Assembly: GCA_002347705.1 (NCBI GenBank)
Contig: DDWY01000026.1
Location: forward strand, 1 to 32,290
Direction of reading: 5' to 3'
Length of the DNA: 32,290 nucleotides
Source of the DNA: Anaerolineaceae bacterium UBA2274
GTDB taxonomy: Bacteria; Chloroflexota; Anaerolineae; Anaerolineales; Anaerolineaceae
Below, one piece after another: positions 6,249-13,419 of the stretch. Under the pieces are notes generated by a model. That model was not told where the DNA came from, ran no database searches, and saw only the letters and a program-made list of their open reading frames with translations. Both the position numbers and the translations under genes were made by a program. The first letter of the stretch is position 1. Each line of letters starts with the position of its first letter.

Positions 6249-8366
6249 ATGACTGAGAATCGTATCAAGGCTCACCCAATTCTGATAGATGATTCTGTAG
6301 CAGACATTCCGTTTTTCTGGCAAGACCAAACCTTCCTGGCGAAGGAAGGTGAAATGATTTCCTCCGCCCTCATTGCAAATGGCATCTCCATATTCGGGCA
6401 CCACCCCAAAGACCACTCCCCCCAGGGGATTTTTTGCGCCAACGGGCAGTGCTCGCAGTGCATGGTGATTGCGGATGGACTACCTGTCAAGGCCTGCATG
6501 ACCCCCGTCAAAAGCGGGATGCAGGTTTTCCCTTTGGACGGTCTTCCCAGTTTACCGGACGTCCACCCTCGTGACACGCTTATCAACCAGCCAACTCCAA
6601 AATGTGAGGCTGATGTGCTGATTATTGGCGGTGGTCCTGCTGGGCTTTCCGCGGCGATAGAACTGGGTCAGGCTGGCGTGCGCACGATTTTGATCGATGA
6701 TAAAGCGCATCTCGGCGGCAAGCTCGTTCTGCAGACACACCGATTCTTTGGCTCCAGTGAGGCAGTTTACGCCGGCACGCGCGGTATTGATATCGCTAAA
6801 AAGCTTGAAGTTGCTCTCCGGCAGCACAATTCCGTAGAAATTTGGGAAAACAGCACAGCTGTTGGAGTGTTTGAAGATAAATCCATTGGCGTTTATAAAA
6901 ATGGTGAAGTCTATACCCTGGTTTACCCAAAAATGCTGCTGATTGCGACCGGAGCGCGGGAGAAGAGCCTGGCATTCCCTGGCAACACCCTGCCCGGTGT
7001 TTATGGCGCAGGGGCGTTCCAGACGCTGGTAAACCGCGATCTGGTGCGACCCTGTGAGAATCTTTTCATCATCGGCGGCGGAAATGTGGGCTTGATTGCC
7101 GGTTATCACGCGATCCAGGCCGGCATTCACGTGAGCGGTTTGGTGGAAGCGGCTCCCGAATGCGGCGGTTACAAAGTGCATAAAGACAAGCTGGTACGTT
7201 CCGGAGTGCCCGTCCTCACCTCCCATACGATTGTCGAAGCCCTTGGGAAGGATCGTGTCGAAAAAGTTGTGATTGCCAAAGTGGACAGGGATTTCAAAAT
7301 CCTACCAGGCACTGAGAAGCAATACGATTGCGATACGGTTTTGATCGCGGTTGGTCTCGACCCGGTAAATGAGTTCACCAAACAAGCGGAACTGGTTGGA
7401 TTGCCAGTCTTTTCGGCTGGTGACGCTGAAGAAATCGCTGAAGCCTCAGCCGCGATTTTTTCTGGCAAGATTGCTGGCCGGAAAATTGCGGGATACCTGG
7501 GCAAGCAAACCGAAGAAATCCCTGCCGAGTGGGCGACGATTGAAGAGATCCTAAAATCCCGCCCGGGTGAAGTAACTGAACCAAACCTGCCGGAGCTTGA
7601 AGAAGGGGTATTCCCGATCATGCACTGCACACAGGAAATTCCCTGCGACCCGTGCTCAACGGTCTGCCCGCGCCACTTGATCCATGTGGACCCATCAGAT
7701 ATTCGGCATCTCCCGGAGGTGGACTACTTCGCAGAAAAAGGCTGTATAGCTTGTGGACGATGCGTGGCGGTCTGCCCCGGATTGGCAGTTACGCTGGTAG
7801 ATTATCGCAAGAGCAATGAAAACGCCCTGGTGACCCTGCCCTTTGAGCAAGACCCGATGAGCCTGGCTGAGGGGGAGGAAATTGAACTGACAAGCACCGA
7901 AGGGATGTCGCTTGGTAAGGCAACTATCAAGACTATCAAGAAAATAAAAGGCTTTGAGAATGGCACCTCCCTGCTCTCAGTGGAAGTTCCCCGCGCAATT
8001 GCCAAACAAGTCTCCGGTTTGCGTATCATAGAGACGACCGAGCCTACCCCCTTTGAATTTGATACAAATCATCCCGAAAATCTCGCCGATGAAGCCTACA
8101 TCTGCCGATGTGAGAGGGTGACGGCAGGTGAAATTCGGGCGTTGATTAGGGAAGGCGTACGGGATATCAACCAAATTAAAGCCGTCACTAAAGCCAGCAT
8201 GGGCGCTTGCGGGGGCAAAACCTGCCTGAACATGATCAAGCGCATGTATCTCGCTGAAGGGATTCCACTCTCAGAAGTCACAGAAACTACAATCAGGCCC
8301 GTTTTCGTCGAAATGCCCGTCAGGGTCCTGGCGAATATGACTGATGATGAAGGAGAGCGCTCATGA
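6249..8366 (+). CDS. Fe-S/FAD amino-acid or amine dehydrogenase, alpha subunit (SoxA/HcnAB-like)
   Basis: A 705-residue electron-transfer subunit. Order of domains: N-terminal [2Fe-2S] domain with GIFCANGQCSQC and KACMTP (about 1-95); FAD/NAD pyridine-nucleotide oxidoreductase with DVLIIGGGPAGLSAA (about 120) and LFIIGGGNVGLIAG (about 275); a dicluster [4Fe-4S] ferredoxin insert with CTQEIPCDPCSTVCP and CIACGRCVAVCP (about 458-515); and a C-terminal BFD-like [2Fe-2S] domain with CRCERVTAGEI and MGACGGKTC (about 618-660). This resembles fused HcnA and HcnB or archaeal dye-linked proline dehydrogenase alpha subunits, plus extra ferredoxin clusters. The next gene overlaps by 4 bp and supplies the substrate-oxidising subunit. 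GAGGAG precedes ATG 6249. Substrate (proline, sarcosine, opine or other) cannot be read from sequence. Confidence 0.85.
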   Translation: MTENRIKAHPILIDDSVADIPFFWQDQTFLAKEGEMISSALIANGISIFGHHPKDHSPQGIFCANGQCSQCMVIADGLPVKACMTPVKSGMQVFPLDGLPSLPDVHPRDTLINQPTPKCEADVLIIGGGPAGLSAAIELGQAGVRTILIDDKAHLGGKLVLQTHRFFGSSEAVYAGTRGIDIAKKLEVALRQHNSVEIWENSTAVGVFEDKSIGVYKNGEVYTLVYPKMLLIATGAREKSLAFPGNTLPGVYGAGAFQTLVNRDLVRPCENLFIIGGGNVGLIAGYHAIQAGIHVSGLVEAAPECGGYKVHKDKLVRSGVPVLTSHTIVEALGKDRVEKVVIAKVDRDFKILPGTEKQYDCDTVLIAVGLDPVNEFTKQAELVGLPVFSAGDAEEIAEASAAIFSGKIAGRKIAGYLGKQTEEIPAEWATIEEILKSRPGEVTEPNLPELEEGVFPIMHCTQEIPCDPCSTVCPRHLIHVDPSDIRHLPEVDYFAEKGCIACGRCVAVCPGLAVTLVDYRKSNENALVTLPFEQDPMSLAEGEEIELTSTEGMSLGKATIKTIKKIKGFENGTSLLSVEVPRAIAKQVSGLRIIETTEPTPFEFDTNHPENLADEAYICRCERVTAGEIRALIREGVRDINQIKAVTKASMGACGGKTCLNMIKRMYLAEGIPLSEVTETTIRPVFVEMPVRVLANMTDDEGERS

Positions 8367-9523
8367 GCCCACAAACCAACTTCGATGTTATCATTGCAGG
8401 CGCTGGCTCAATTGGCACCCCAACTGCTTTCTTTCTTGCGCAAGCGGGACTAAAGGTGTTGGTGATCGATTCCCGGGCCAGTACTGGTCAGGCCTCCAAC
8501 AAACACGCCATTGGCGGCATCCGTGCCACCCATTCGGATCCGGCTAAGATCCTGCTTTGTTCCAACTCGATCGACATCTTCTCAACCTGGGAGGCTGAAC
8601 ACGGACAGGATATCGAATGGAGGGCTGGCGGTTACAGTTTTGTAGCCTACGACGATGCCATCGAGAAAACCCTGAAAGACCTGCTCGACATGCAGCGCAG
8701 CCTGGGTTTGAACATCAACTGGCTCGATCGACAGGCTTTCCTGGAGCTCATACCCGACATTAATCCAGCCAGTTTGCGCGGAGGCACTTACTCCCCGGAA
8801 GACGGTTCAGCTTCACCGTTAAAAGCTTCTTTTGCCTTTTACCAGGAAGCTGTCAGACGCGGTGCGGTCTTTCAATTCAATGAAAATGTGATTGGTATAG
8901 AAACAAACGCGGGCAGGGTGCAATCTGTCACGACCGATAAGGGGCACTATTCAACCAATTGTTTTATCAACGCCGCAGGATCCTGGTCTGCTGAAATTGG
9001 TCGGATGGTTGGGCTTGATCTGCCCGTCAGACCAGACGCGCACGAAGCCGGCATCACTGAAGCTGTGCAGCCCATGTTCAGCCCGATGATCGTGGATATT
9101 CGCTCCAGACCAGGCTCCAGCAACTTCTATTTCTATCAGCATCCAACTGGCAAGATTATCTTTTGTGTGACACCCAACCCGCAGATTTGGGGGTTTCTGG
9201 ACAAGGACACCAGCGCTTTCCTTCCCCTTTCCAGCAGACGCCTGATCGAAACCATGCCAAAATTGGCTAATTGCCGGGTGAGGCGCACCTGGCGTGGTAC
9301 TTACCCGATGACTCCGGATGGCAATCCAATTTTGGGCGAAGTTGAAGGGGTAGAAGGCTTCCTGCTTGCAACAGGTGCTTGCGGGCAGGGATTTATGCTG
9401 GGTCCTGGTGTGGGGCAACTCCTGACTCATTTGATCCAGGGAACCTTATCTGAGCAAGAACAGCAGTGCCTTCATAGTATGCGCCTGAACAGGGAGTGGA
9501 CAAGCCTGGAGAAGCTTAAGTAA
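8363..9523 (+). CDS. FAD-dependent oxidoreductase, DAO family (beta subunit)
   Basis: A 386-residue flavoprotein of the D-amino-acid oxidase / sarcosine oxidase beta / HcnC type. The N-terminal DVIIAGAGSIGTPTAFFLA binds FAD; ASNKHAIGGIRATHSDP follows the fold seen in SoxB-like enzymes; the C-terminal RRTWRGTYPMTPDGNPILGE and ATGACGQGFMLGPGVGQLL form the second FAD-contact region. ATG 8363 overlaps the alpha-subunit stop (ATGA), which points to translational coupling and a heteromeric complex. It probably oxidises an amino acid or secondary amine and passes electrons to the alpha subunit's clusters. In an amino-acid fermenter this could feed a ferredoxin or NAD pool. Substrate unassigned. Confidence 0.85.
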   Translation: MSPQTNFDVIIAGAGSIGTPTAFFLAQAGLKVLVIDSRASTGQASNKHAIGGIRATHSDPAKILLCSNSIDIFSTWEAEHGQDIEWRAGGYSFVAYDDAIEKTLKDLLDMQRSLGLNINWLDRQAFLELIPDINPASLRGGTYSPEDGSASPLKASFAFYQEAVRRGAVFQFNENVIGIETNAGRVQSVTTDKGHYSTNCFINAAGSWSAEIGRMVGLDLPVRPDAHEAGITEAVQPMFSPMIVDIRSRPGSSNFYFYQHPTGKIIFCVTPNPQIWGFLDKDTSAFLPLSSRRLIETMPKLANCRVRRTWRGTYPMTPDGNPILGEVEGVEGFLLATGACGQGFMLGPGVGQLLTHLIQGTLSEQEQQCLHSMRLNREWTSLEKLK

Positions 9524-9555
9524 GCTTTGAATTGTGGCTTACAATTAGCCTAATC

Positions 9556-11754
9556 ATGGATAGAGATCAATTCATCAATAAACTACCAAAAAGCTACTCC
9601 GTGGCTGAACGTGAGCTTATCCAAAAGGCGTACGACTTTGCGGAAAATGCGCATGCGGGTCAGACGCGTGCAAACGGCTTACCTTATTTCACGCATTGTT
9701 TGGGCGTAGCCAATATCTTGCTTGACCTTGAAGTCCCACCTAACGTCATTGCAGCCGGATTGCTTCACGACGTGCTGATGGACACACAAACTACAGTCGA
9801 ACAGTTGAGGAAGGAATTTGGGAAGACCATTACAGGATTTGTGGAAGATGTCACTCGCATCACTGCACTCCCCCAACTTTCCCGGGCAGACCAGCATCCT
9901 CCAGAGCGGACACCCTTAGCTCCCTCAACGCCACTCTCTCAGCTAAAGCTGTCTGAGGATCTGGCAGAAACCCTGCGAAAAATGCTATTGGCAATTGGCG
10001 ACGACATTTGGGTAGTAGTCATCAAACTGGCTGACCGCCTGTACAACATGCGAACTTTGAATTCCCTGCCGCTGGACCGGCAGCGGATTATCGGTCAGGA
10101 GACTCTCGATATCTTTGCTCCCCTTGCCAATCGCCTCGGTATCTGGCAGTTCAAGTGGGAGTTGGAAGATCTCGGCTTCAGATATACCAATCCTGAAAAA
10201 TATAAAGAGATCTCTGATCACCTCACCTTACGTCGAACCAAGCGCCTTGAAGAAATAGAGCACATTGTGGCTGACTTGCAGCAACTTTGCGCAAATGCAG
10301 AGGTTAAAGCAAACATTTCAGGTCGTCCAAAGCATATCTACTCAATTTATCGCAAGATGCAGGGAAAGGGCAAAAATTTTGAATCGATCCGGGACCTGCG
10401 GGCTGTGCGGGCAATTGTGGATGACGTTGAGACCTGTTACAAGGTCCTTGGGATTATTCACATGCATTTCCAGCCAATCCCTGGCGAGTTTGATGATTAC
10501 ATAGCTGCAAAAAAGCCTAACAACTACCAATCATTACACACATCCGTGATCTATAGCGATGGAAAACCGCTTGAGGTCCAGATTCGCACCTGGGAGATGC
10601 ACCACAATGCCGAGTATGGTGTCGCTGCGCATTGGCGTTATAAAGAAAATGGCGCTGCCCTGTCGAGCGATTATGAACGCAAAGTGCAATCTATGCGCAA
10701 TTTGCTTGCATGGTCTCAAGAAGTTGACGACAGCCAGTCTTTGATTGATGGCCTGAAATCGGATATGTTTCACGATCGAGTTTACGTCCTGACACCCCGA
10801 AGCGATGTGATTGACCTTCCCAAAGGTTCTACTCCAATTGACTTTGCATACCAGGTTCACACAGATATCGGACATCGCTGTCGTGGGGCAAGAGTAAATG
10901 GAAAGCTTGTGACGTTAGACTACACCCTGCACACTGGAGATCAGGTTGAAATCCTCACAGTAAATCGTGGAGGGCCTAGCCGGGATTGGCTAAATGTTAA
11001 CCTTGGATTGGTGAAGTCTCCACGATCACGCACAAAAATTAAGCAATGGTTCAAGCAGCAAGCCCGTGAACAAAACCTTGAACATGGAAAGTTGCTTGTC
11101 GAAAAAGAATTCAAACGGCTCGGACTAACCAACATTGACCTGAACGATTACGTGTCCAGCTTTAATGTGCGCACGCTTGAGGACCTCTACGTAGGCATTG
11201 GCTGTGGTGACATCCAGATGGGAAAACTCATCACCCGAATTGAAGAACTGAGCAAGCCAAGTCTCGCGGAGGCTGATGAACTCATCCCTGAATCACGGCG
11301 AAGCAGCGCGGACAGCACCTCGATCACTGTCACGGGGCTTTCAGGACTGGCAACTAACTTCGCCCGCTGCTGCAACCCGATGCCCGGCGATGAAATCATT
11401 GGTTACATTACCCGCGGGCGCGGCGTCACCATTCACCGCGCCGACTGCCCGAATGCTTTGCGCGTCAAAGATACTGAACGTTTGATTAAAGTTGATTGGG
11501 GCAGCGCAACGCAGACATTCCCGGTCCCCCTGCAAATTACTTCCTACGACAGGCAGGGATTGATGGCTGATATCTCCGATGTGCTCTCCAGTGAGCCTGC
11601 CCGTTTGGTGGACCTCTCCTTGAGTACCAGGCAGCACATTGTGAAGGTAAATCTCGTTGTTGAAATTTCGGACATTTCTCAATTGAGCCGTTTACTTGCC
11701 AGGCTCGAAAACCTTCCAAACGTAATCGAGGCCATCCGTGTCAAACCTGGCTAA
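9556..11754 (+). CDS. Rel/SpoT-type (p)ppGpp synthetase with altered hydrolase motif
   Basis: Stringent-response enzyme, about 732 residues. Domains: HD hydrolase (THCLGVANI, H47; LLHDVLMDT, H71-D72; KLADRLYNMRTL), synthetase (GRPKHIYSIYRKM, SIRDLRAVRAI, AAKKPNNYQSLHTSV, EVQIRTWEMHHNAEYGVAAHW), TGS (VYVLTPRSDVIDLPKGSTP), a Cys-containing RIS/zinc segment (FARCCNPMPGDEIIGYITRGRG) and a C-terminal ACT domain. The hydrolase motif that normally reads HDxxEDT here reads HDVLMDT: the catalytic Glu is Met75 (codon at 9778-9780). The synthetase site looks intact. ATG 9556 is chosen by homology; an upstream TTG at 9532 is possible and neither has a good ribosome site. It follows the DAO gene by 32 bp. 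Confidence 0.93.
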   Translation: MDRDQFINKLPKSYSVAERELIQKAYDFAENAHAGQTRANGLPYFTHCLGVANILLDLEVPPNVIAAGLLHDVLMDTQTTVEQLRKEFGKTITGFVEDVTRITALPQLSRADQHPPERTPLAPSTPLSQLKLSEDLAETLRKMLLAIGDDIWVVVIKLADRLYNMRTLNSLPLDRQRIIGQETLDIFAPLANRLGIWQFKWELEDLGFRYTNPEKYKEISDHLTLRRTKRLEEIEHIVADLQQLCANAEVKANISGRPKHIYSIYRKMQGKGKNFESIRDLRAVRAIVDDVETCYKVLGIIHMHFQPIPGEFDDYIAAKKPNNYQSLHTSVIYSDGKPLEVQIRTWEMHHNAEYGVAAHWRYKENGAALSSDYERKVQSMRNLLAWSQEVDDSQSLIDGLKSDMFHDRVYVLTPRSDVIDLPKGSTPIDFAYQVHTDIGHRCRGARVNGKLVTLDYTLHTGDQVEILTVNRGGPSRDWLNVNLGLVKSPRSRTKIKQWFKQQAREQNLEHGKLLVEKEFKRLGLTNIDLNDYVSSFNVRTLEDLYVGIGCGDIQMGKLITRIEELSKPSLAEADELIPESRRSSADSTSITVTGLSGLATNFARCCNPMPGDEIIGYITRGRGVTIHRADCPNALRVKDTERLIKVDWGSATQTFPVPLQITSYDRQGLMADISDVLSSEPARLVDLSLSTRQHIVKVNLVVEISDISQLSRLLARLENLPNVIEAIRVKPG

Positions 11755-11768
11755 GCAGATTGCCCTTC

Positions 11769-11797
11769 TTTACGGTTTACCTTTCCTAAGGTAAAAT
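11769..11797 (+). promoter_or_regulatory. Promoter with an overlapping 8-bp palindrome
   Basis: TTTACG (11769-11774), 17 bases, TAAAAT (11792-11797) fit a sigma-70-type promoter. A perfect inverted repeat, TTTACCTT-tcct-AAGGTAAA (11776-11795), fills the spacer and runs into the -10 box, where an operator could sit. It could instead be a weak hairpin behind rel. Confidence 0.45.
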
Positions 11798-11830
11798 GCC
11801 TGCGAAAATATCTTTAATTTTATGGAGTTT

Positions 11831-12091
11831 ATGAAAATGCCAAAAATTCGCTGCCACTATCTGGATTGTATTTTTTTGGACGAGCGGTATTGCACTGCAG
11901 CAGCTGTTGAGATCAACCCTGATGCAGGCTGCCTGACTTACACCCCCAATGAGGAGGATCACGCCGGTTCAGCCTGGGAAGACGAAGAACTGGATGATTG
12001 GGACGAAGGAGAAGAAGAACACGAAGATCTTTGGGCAGTTGAAGAGGACGAAGACGACGACGACTTGGCTGGAGATAACGAAGACTATTAG
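11831..12091 (+). CDS. Small protein: four-Cys N-terminus and acidic tail
   Basis: An 86-residue product not matched to a named family. The N-terminal half has C8, C13, C21 and C34 (C-x4-C-x7-C-x12-C), like short metal-binding proteins of the DUF1540 kind; this is a resemblance only. From about residue 41 it is nearly all Asp and Glu with a few Trp, so strongly acidic and probably unstructured. The ATG at 11831 is preferred over 11822, because the earlier ATG forms part of the ribosome site TATGGAGTTT. It begins a run of same-strand genes leading to nusB. The acidic tail could mimic DNA or bind a basic partner, which is speculation. Confidence 0.75.
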   Translation: MKMPKIRCHYLDCIFLDERYCTAAAVEINPDAGCLTYTPNEEDHAGSAWEDEELDDWDEGEEEHEDLWAVEEDEDDDDLAGDNEDY

Positions 12092-12139
12092 CCCTGTCTG
12101 TGTTTACTGCACGGCAAGTCCGCGCAAGAAGGAGTTACT

Positions 12140-12643
12140 ATGGACGAGTTTAGACCAGCAATTGCTTTAAACGTCTTTATTGAACCATACTTTAGAAAAG
12201 AAATATTGCAGAAAATATTTGAGAATCTTGGCGAGCTTCCTGAGGAGTTGCGCCGGGAATTGGTGGCTGAGGTAAAGGACCAGGTCAGGATCAGTGGATT
12301 TCGCAATTCAATGGTTGCTCCCCGGGCTCTCTTGATCCGGGATGCTGAATCGGTTTTCGAAAAAGATTCGAAATTCAGTCTGATTTGTCTCAAGTGCTGG
12401 CAATCCCTCTACTCTCAATCGCATGGAGCACTTAAGCAGAATCTTGCCGAGCTGGGATTTTCCATCTCCGAACAGGCTGCCAATGCATATCCTGACCCAT
12501 TGAACACCTTTCTTGAAGGTTGGCCAGAGGGGATAGACTTTGAGACTCTTTTTGAGAAAATTACTGCCCAGGAAAAAGATTTCCCTTTAAGCAAGGATGA
12601 AACTGCACTTCTTAGCATATTATTGACAGGCTATTTGCCTTAG
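12140..12643 (+). CDS. Conserved hypothetical protein
   Basis: No family recognised. The 167-residue soluble protein looks helical, with a charged N-terminal half (EPYFRKEILQKIFENLGELPEELRRELVAEVKDQVRIS in short helical repeats) and two Cys three residues apart (LICLKCWQSL, about residues 83-86). A clear AAGGAG sits ahead of ATG 12140. It lies 48 bp after the acidic protein and 12 bp before the Asp23 gene, so it is likely in the same transcript as nusB. Function unknown. Confidence 0.75.
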   Translation: MDEFRPAIALNVFIEPYFRKEILQKIFENLGELPEELRRELVAEVKDQVRISGFRNSMVAPRALLIRDAESVFEKDSKFSLICLKCWQSLYSQSHGALKQNLAELGFSISEQAANAYPDPLNTFLEGWPEGIDFETLFEKITAQEKDFPLSKDETALLSILLTGYLP

Positions 12644-12655
12644 AAAAGAGAAATT

Positions 12656-12982
12656 ATGGAAGAAACAACCGGAAAAACAACCATTGCACCAAGCGTGTTG
12701 CACACGATTGCCAAATTGACAACCCTGGCAACCCCTGGTGTCAGCCGGCTCAGCAGCCGTGAGGGTTTGAGCAATGTCCCTGAGGACGGTGTGAAGGTGA
12801 TCGTACGGGGGGACTCAATTGAAGTTGAGCTCTACATTATTCCAGGAAGCGAAGAAAATGTGCGCCTGGTGGCACAGACAGTGCAAAAGAGGGTCACAAG
12901 GGCGATCACTGAAATGGTTGGCATGGAAGTTGCTCGTATAGATGTGCATATAACCGATATTGATTTAGAAGCAAAGGTGTAA
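12656..12982 (+). CDS. Asp23/Gls24 family envelope stress protein
   Basis: A 108-residue member of the Asp23 (DUF322) family. Family text is plain: IAPSVLHTIAKLTTLATPGVSRLS at the start, VKVIVRGDSIEVELYIIPGSEENVRLVAQTVQKRV in the middle (in the family's alternating strand-helix layout), and MVGMEVARIDVHITDID at the end. Like Bacillus YqhY, it sits directly before nusB; the stop overlaps the nusB ATG by one base. YqhY has been linked to acetyl-CoA carboxylase and lipid homeostasis, but no acc genes are here, so the role is open. Confidence 0.9.
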   Translation: MEETTGKTTIAPSVLHTIAKLTTLATPGVSRLSSREGLSNVPEDGVKVIVRGDSIEVELYIIPGSEENVRLVAQTVQKRVTRAITEMVGMEVARIDVHITDIDLEAKV

Positions 12983-13410
12983 TGAAATCACGAACCGAGG
13001 CGCGCATATGCGCCCTCCAGTCACTTTACGAGCTCGACCTCACCGATCACTTACTTGGTGAGGTCGTTGCTGACAGGATAGATTCAATGGGGCTGGATGA
13101 TGCCCAGTATGAATTTGCGCGTATGCTGACAGCTGGAGTTCGTGAATTTGCTGAAAGATTGGACTTGCTAATAGCTGAACACGCTCCGGAATGGCCTTTG
13201 GATCAGGTTGCCGTGATTGATCGCAACATTCTGAGGCTGGCATTGTGGGAAGTGGCAGTTTACCAGAAGACACCTCTTAAAGTTGGCATCAATGAGGCGG
13301 TAGAGCTGGCAAAGGCATTTGGTACGGATAGCTCCCCTCGCTTTGTAAATGGTGTGTTAGGCAGCCTTGCGGATAATATCGAGACGATTAAACAGACTCT
13401 AAACAAATAG
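12982..13410 (+). CDS. nusB: Transcription antitermination factor NusB
   Basis: An all-helical RNA-binding protein that, with NusE (S10), binds boxA in rRNA leaders. The 142-residue length is normal. Marks are MKSRTEARICALQSLYELDLT at the N-terminus (Arg-rich RNA-binding helix), PLDQVAVIDRNILRLALWE, and KVGINEAVELAKAFGTDSSPRFVNGVLGSLAD at the C-terminus, the last being the family's strongest signature. ATG 12982 overlaps the Asp23 stop by one base (TAATG), indicating coupled translation. Confidence 0.96.
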   Translation: MKSRTEARICALQSLYELDLTDHLLGEVVADRIDSMGLDDAQYEFARMLTAGVREFAERLDLLIAEHAPEWPLDQVAVIDRNILRLALWEVAVYQKTPLKVGINEAVELAKAFGTDSSPRFVNGVLGSLADNIETIKQTLNK

Positions 13411-13419
13411 CAGGTGCTT

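Noticed and set aside
6552..7226. Minus-strand 224-codon frame
   Set aside because: Antisense shadow of the Fe-S/FAD subunit, with no ribosome site or family resemblance.
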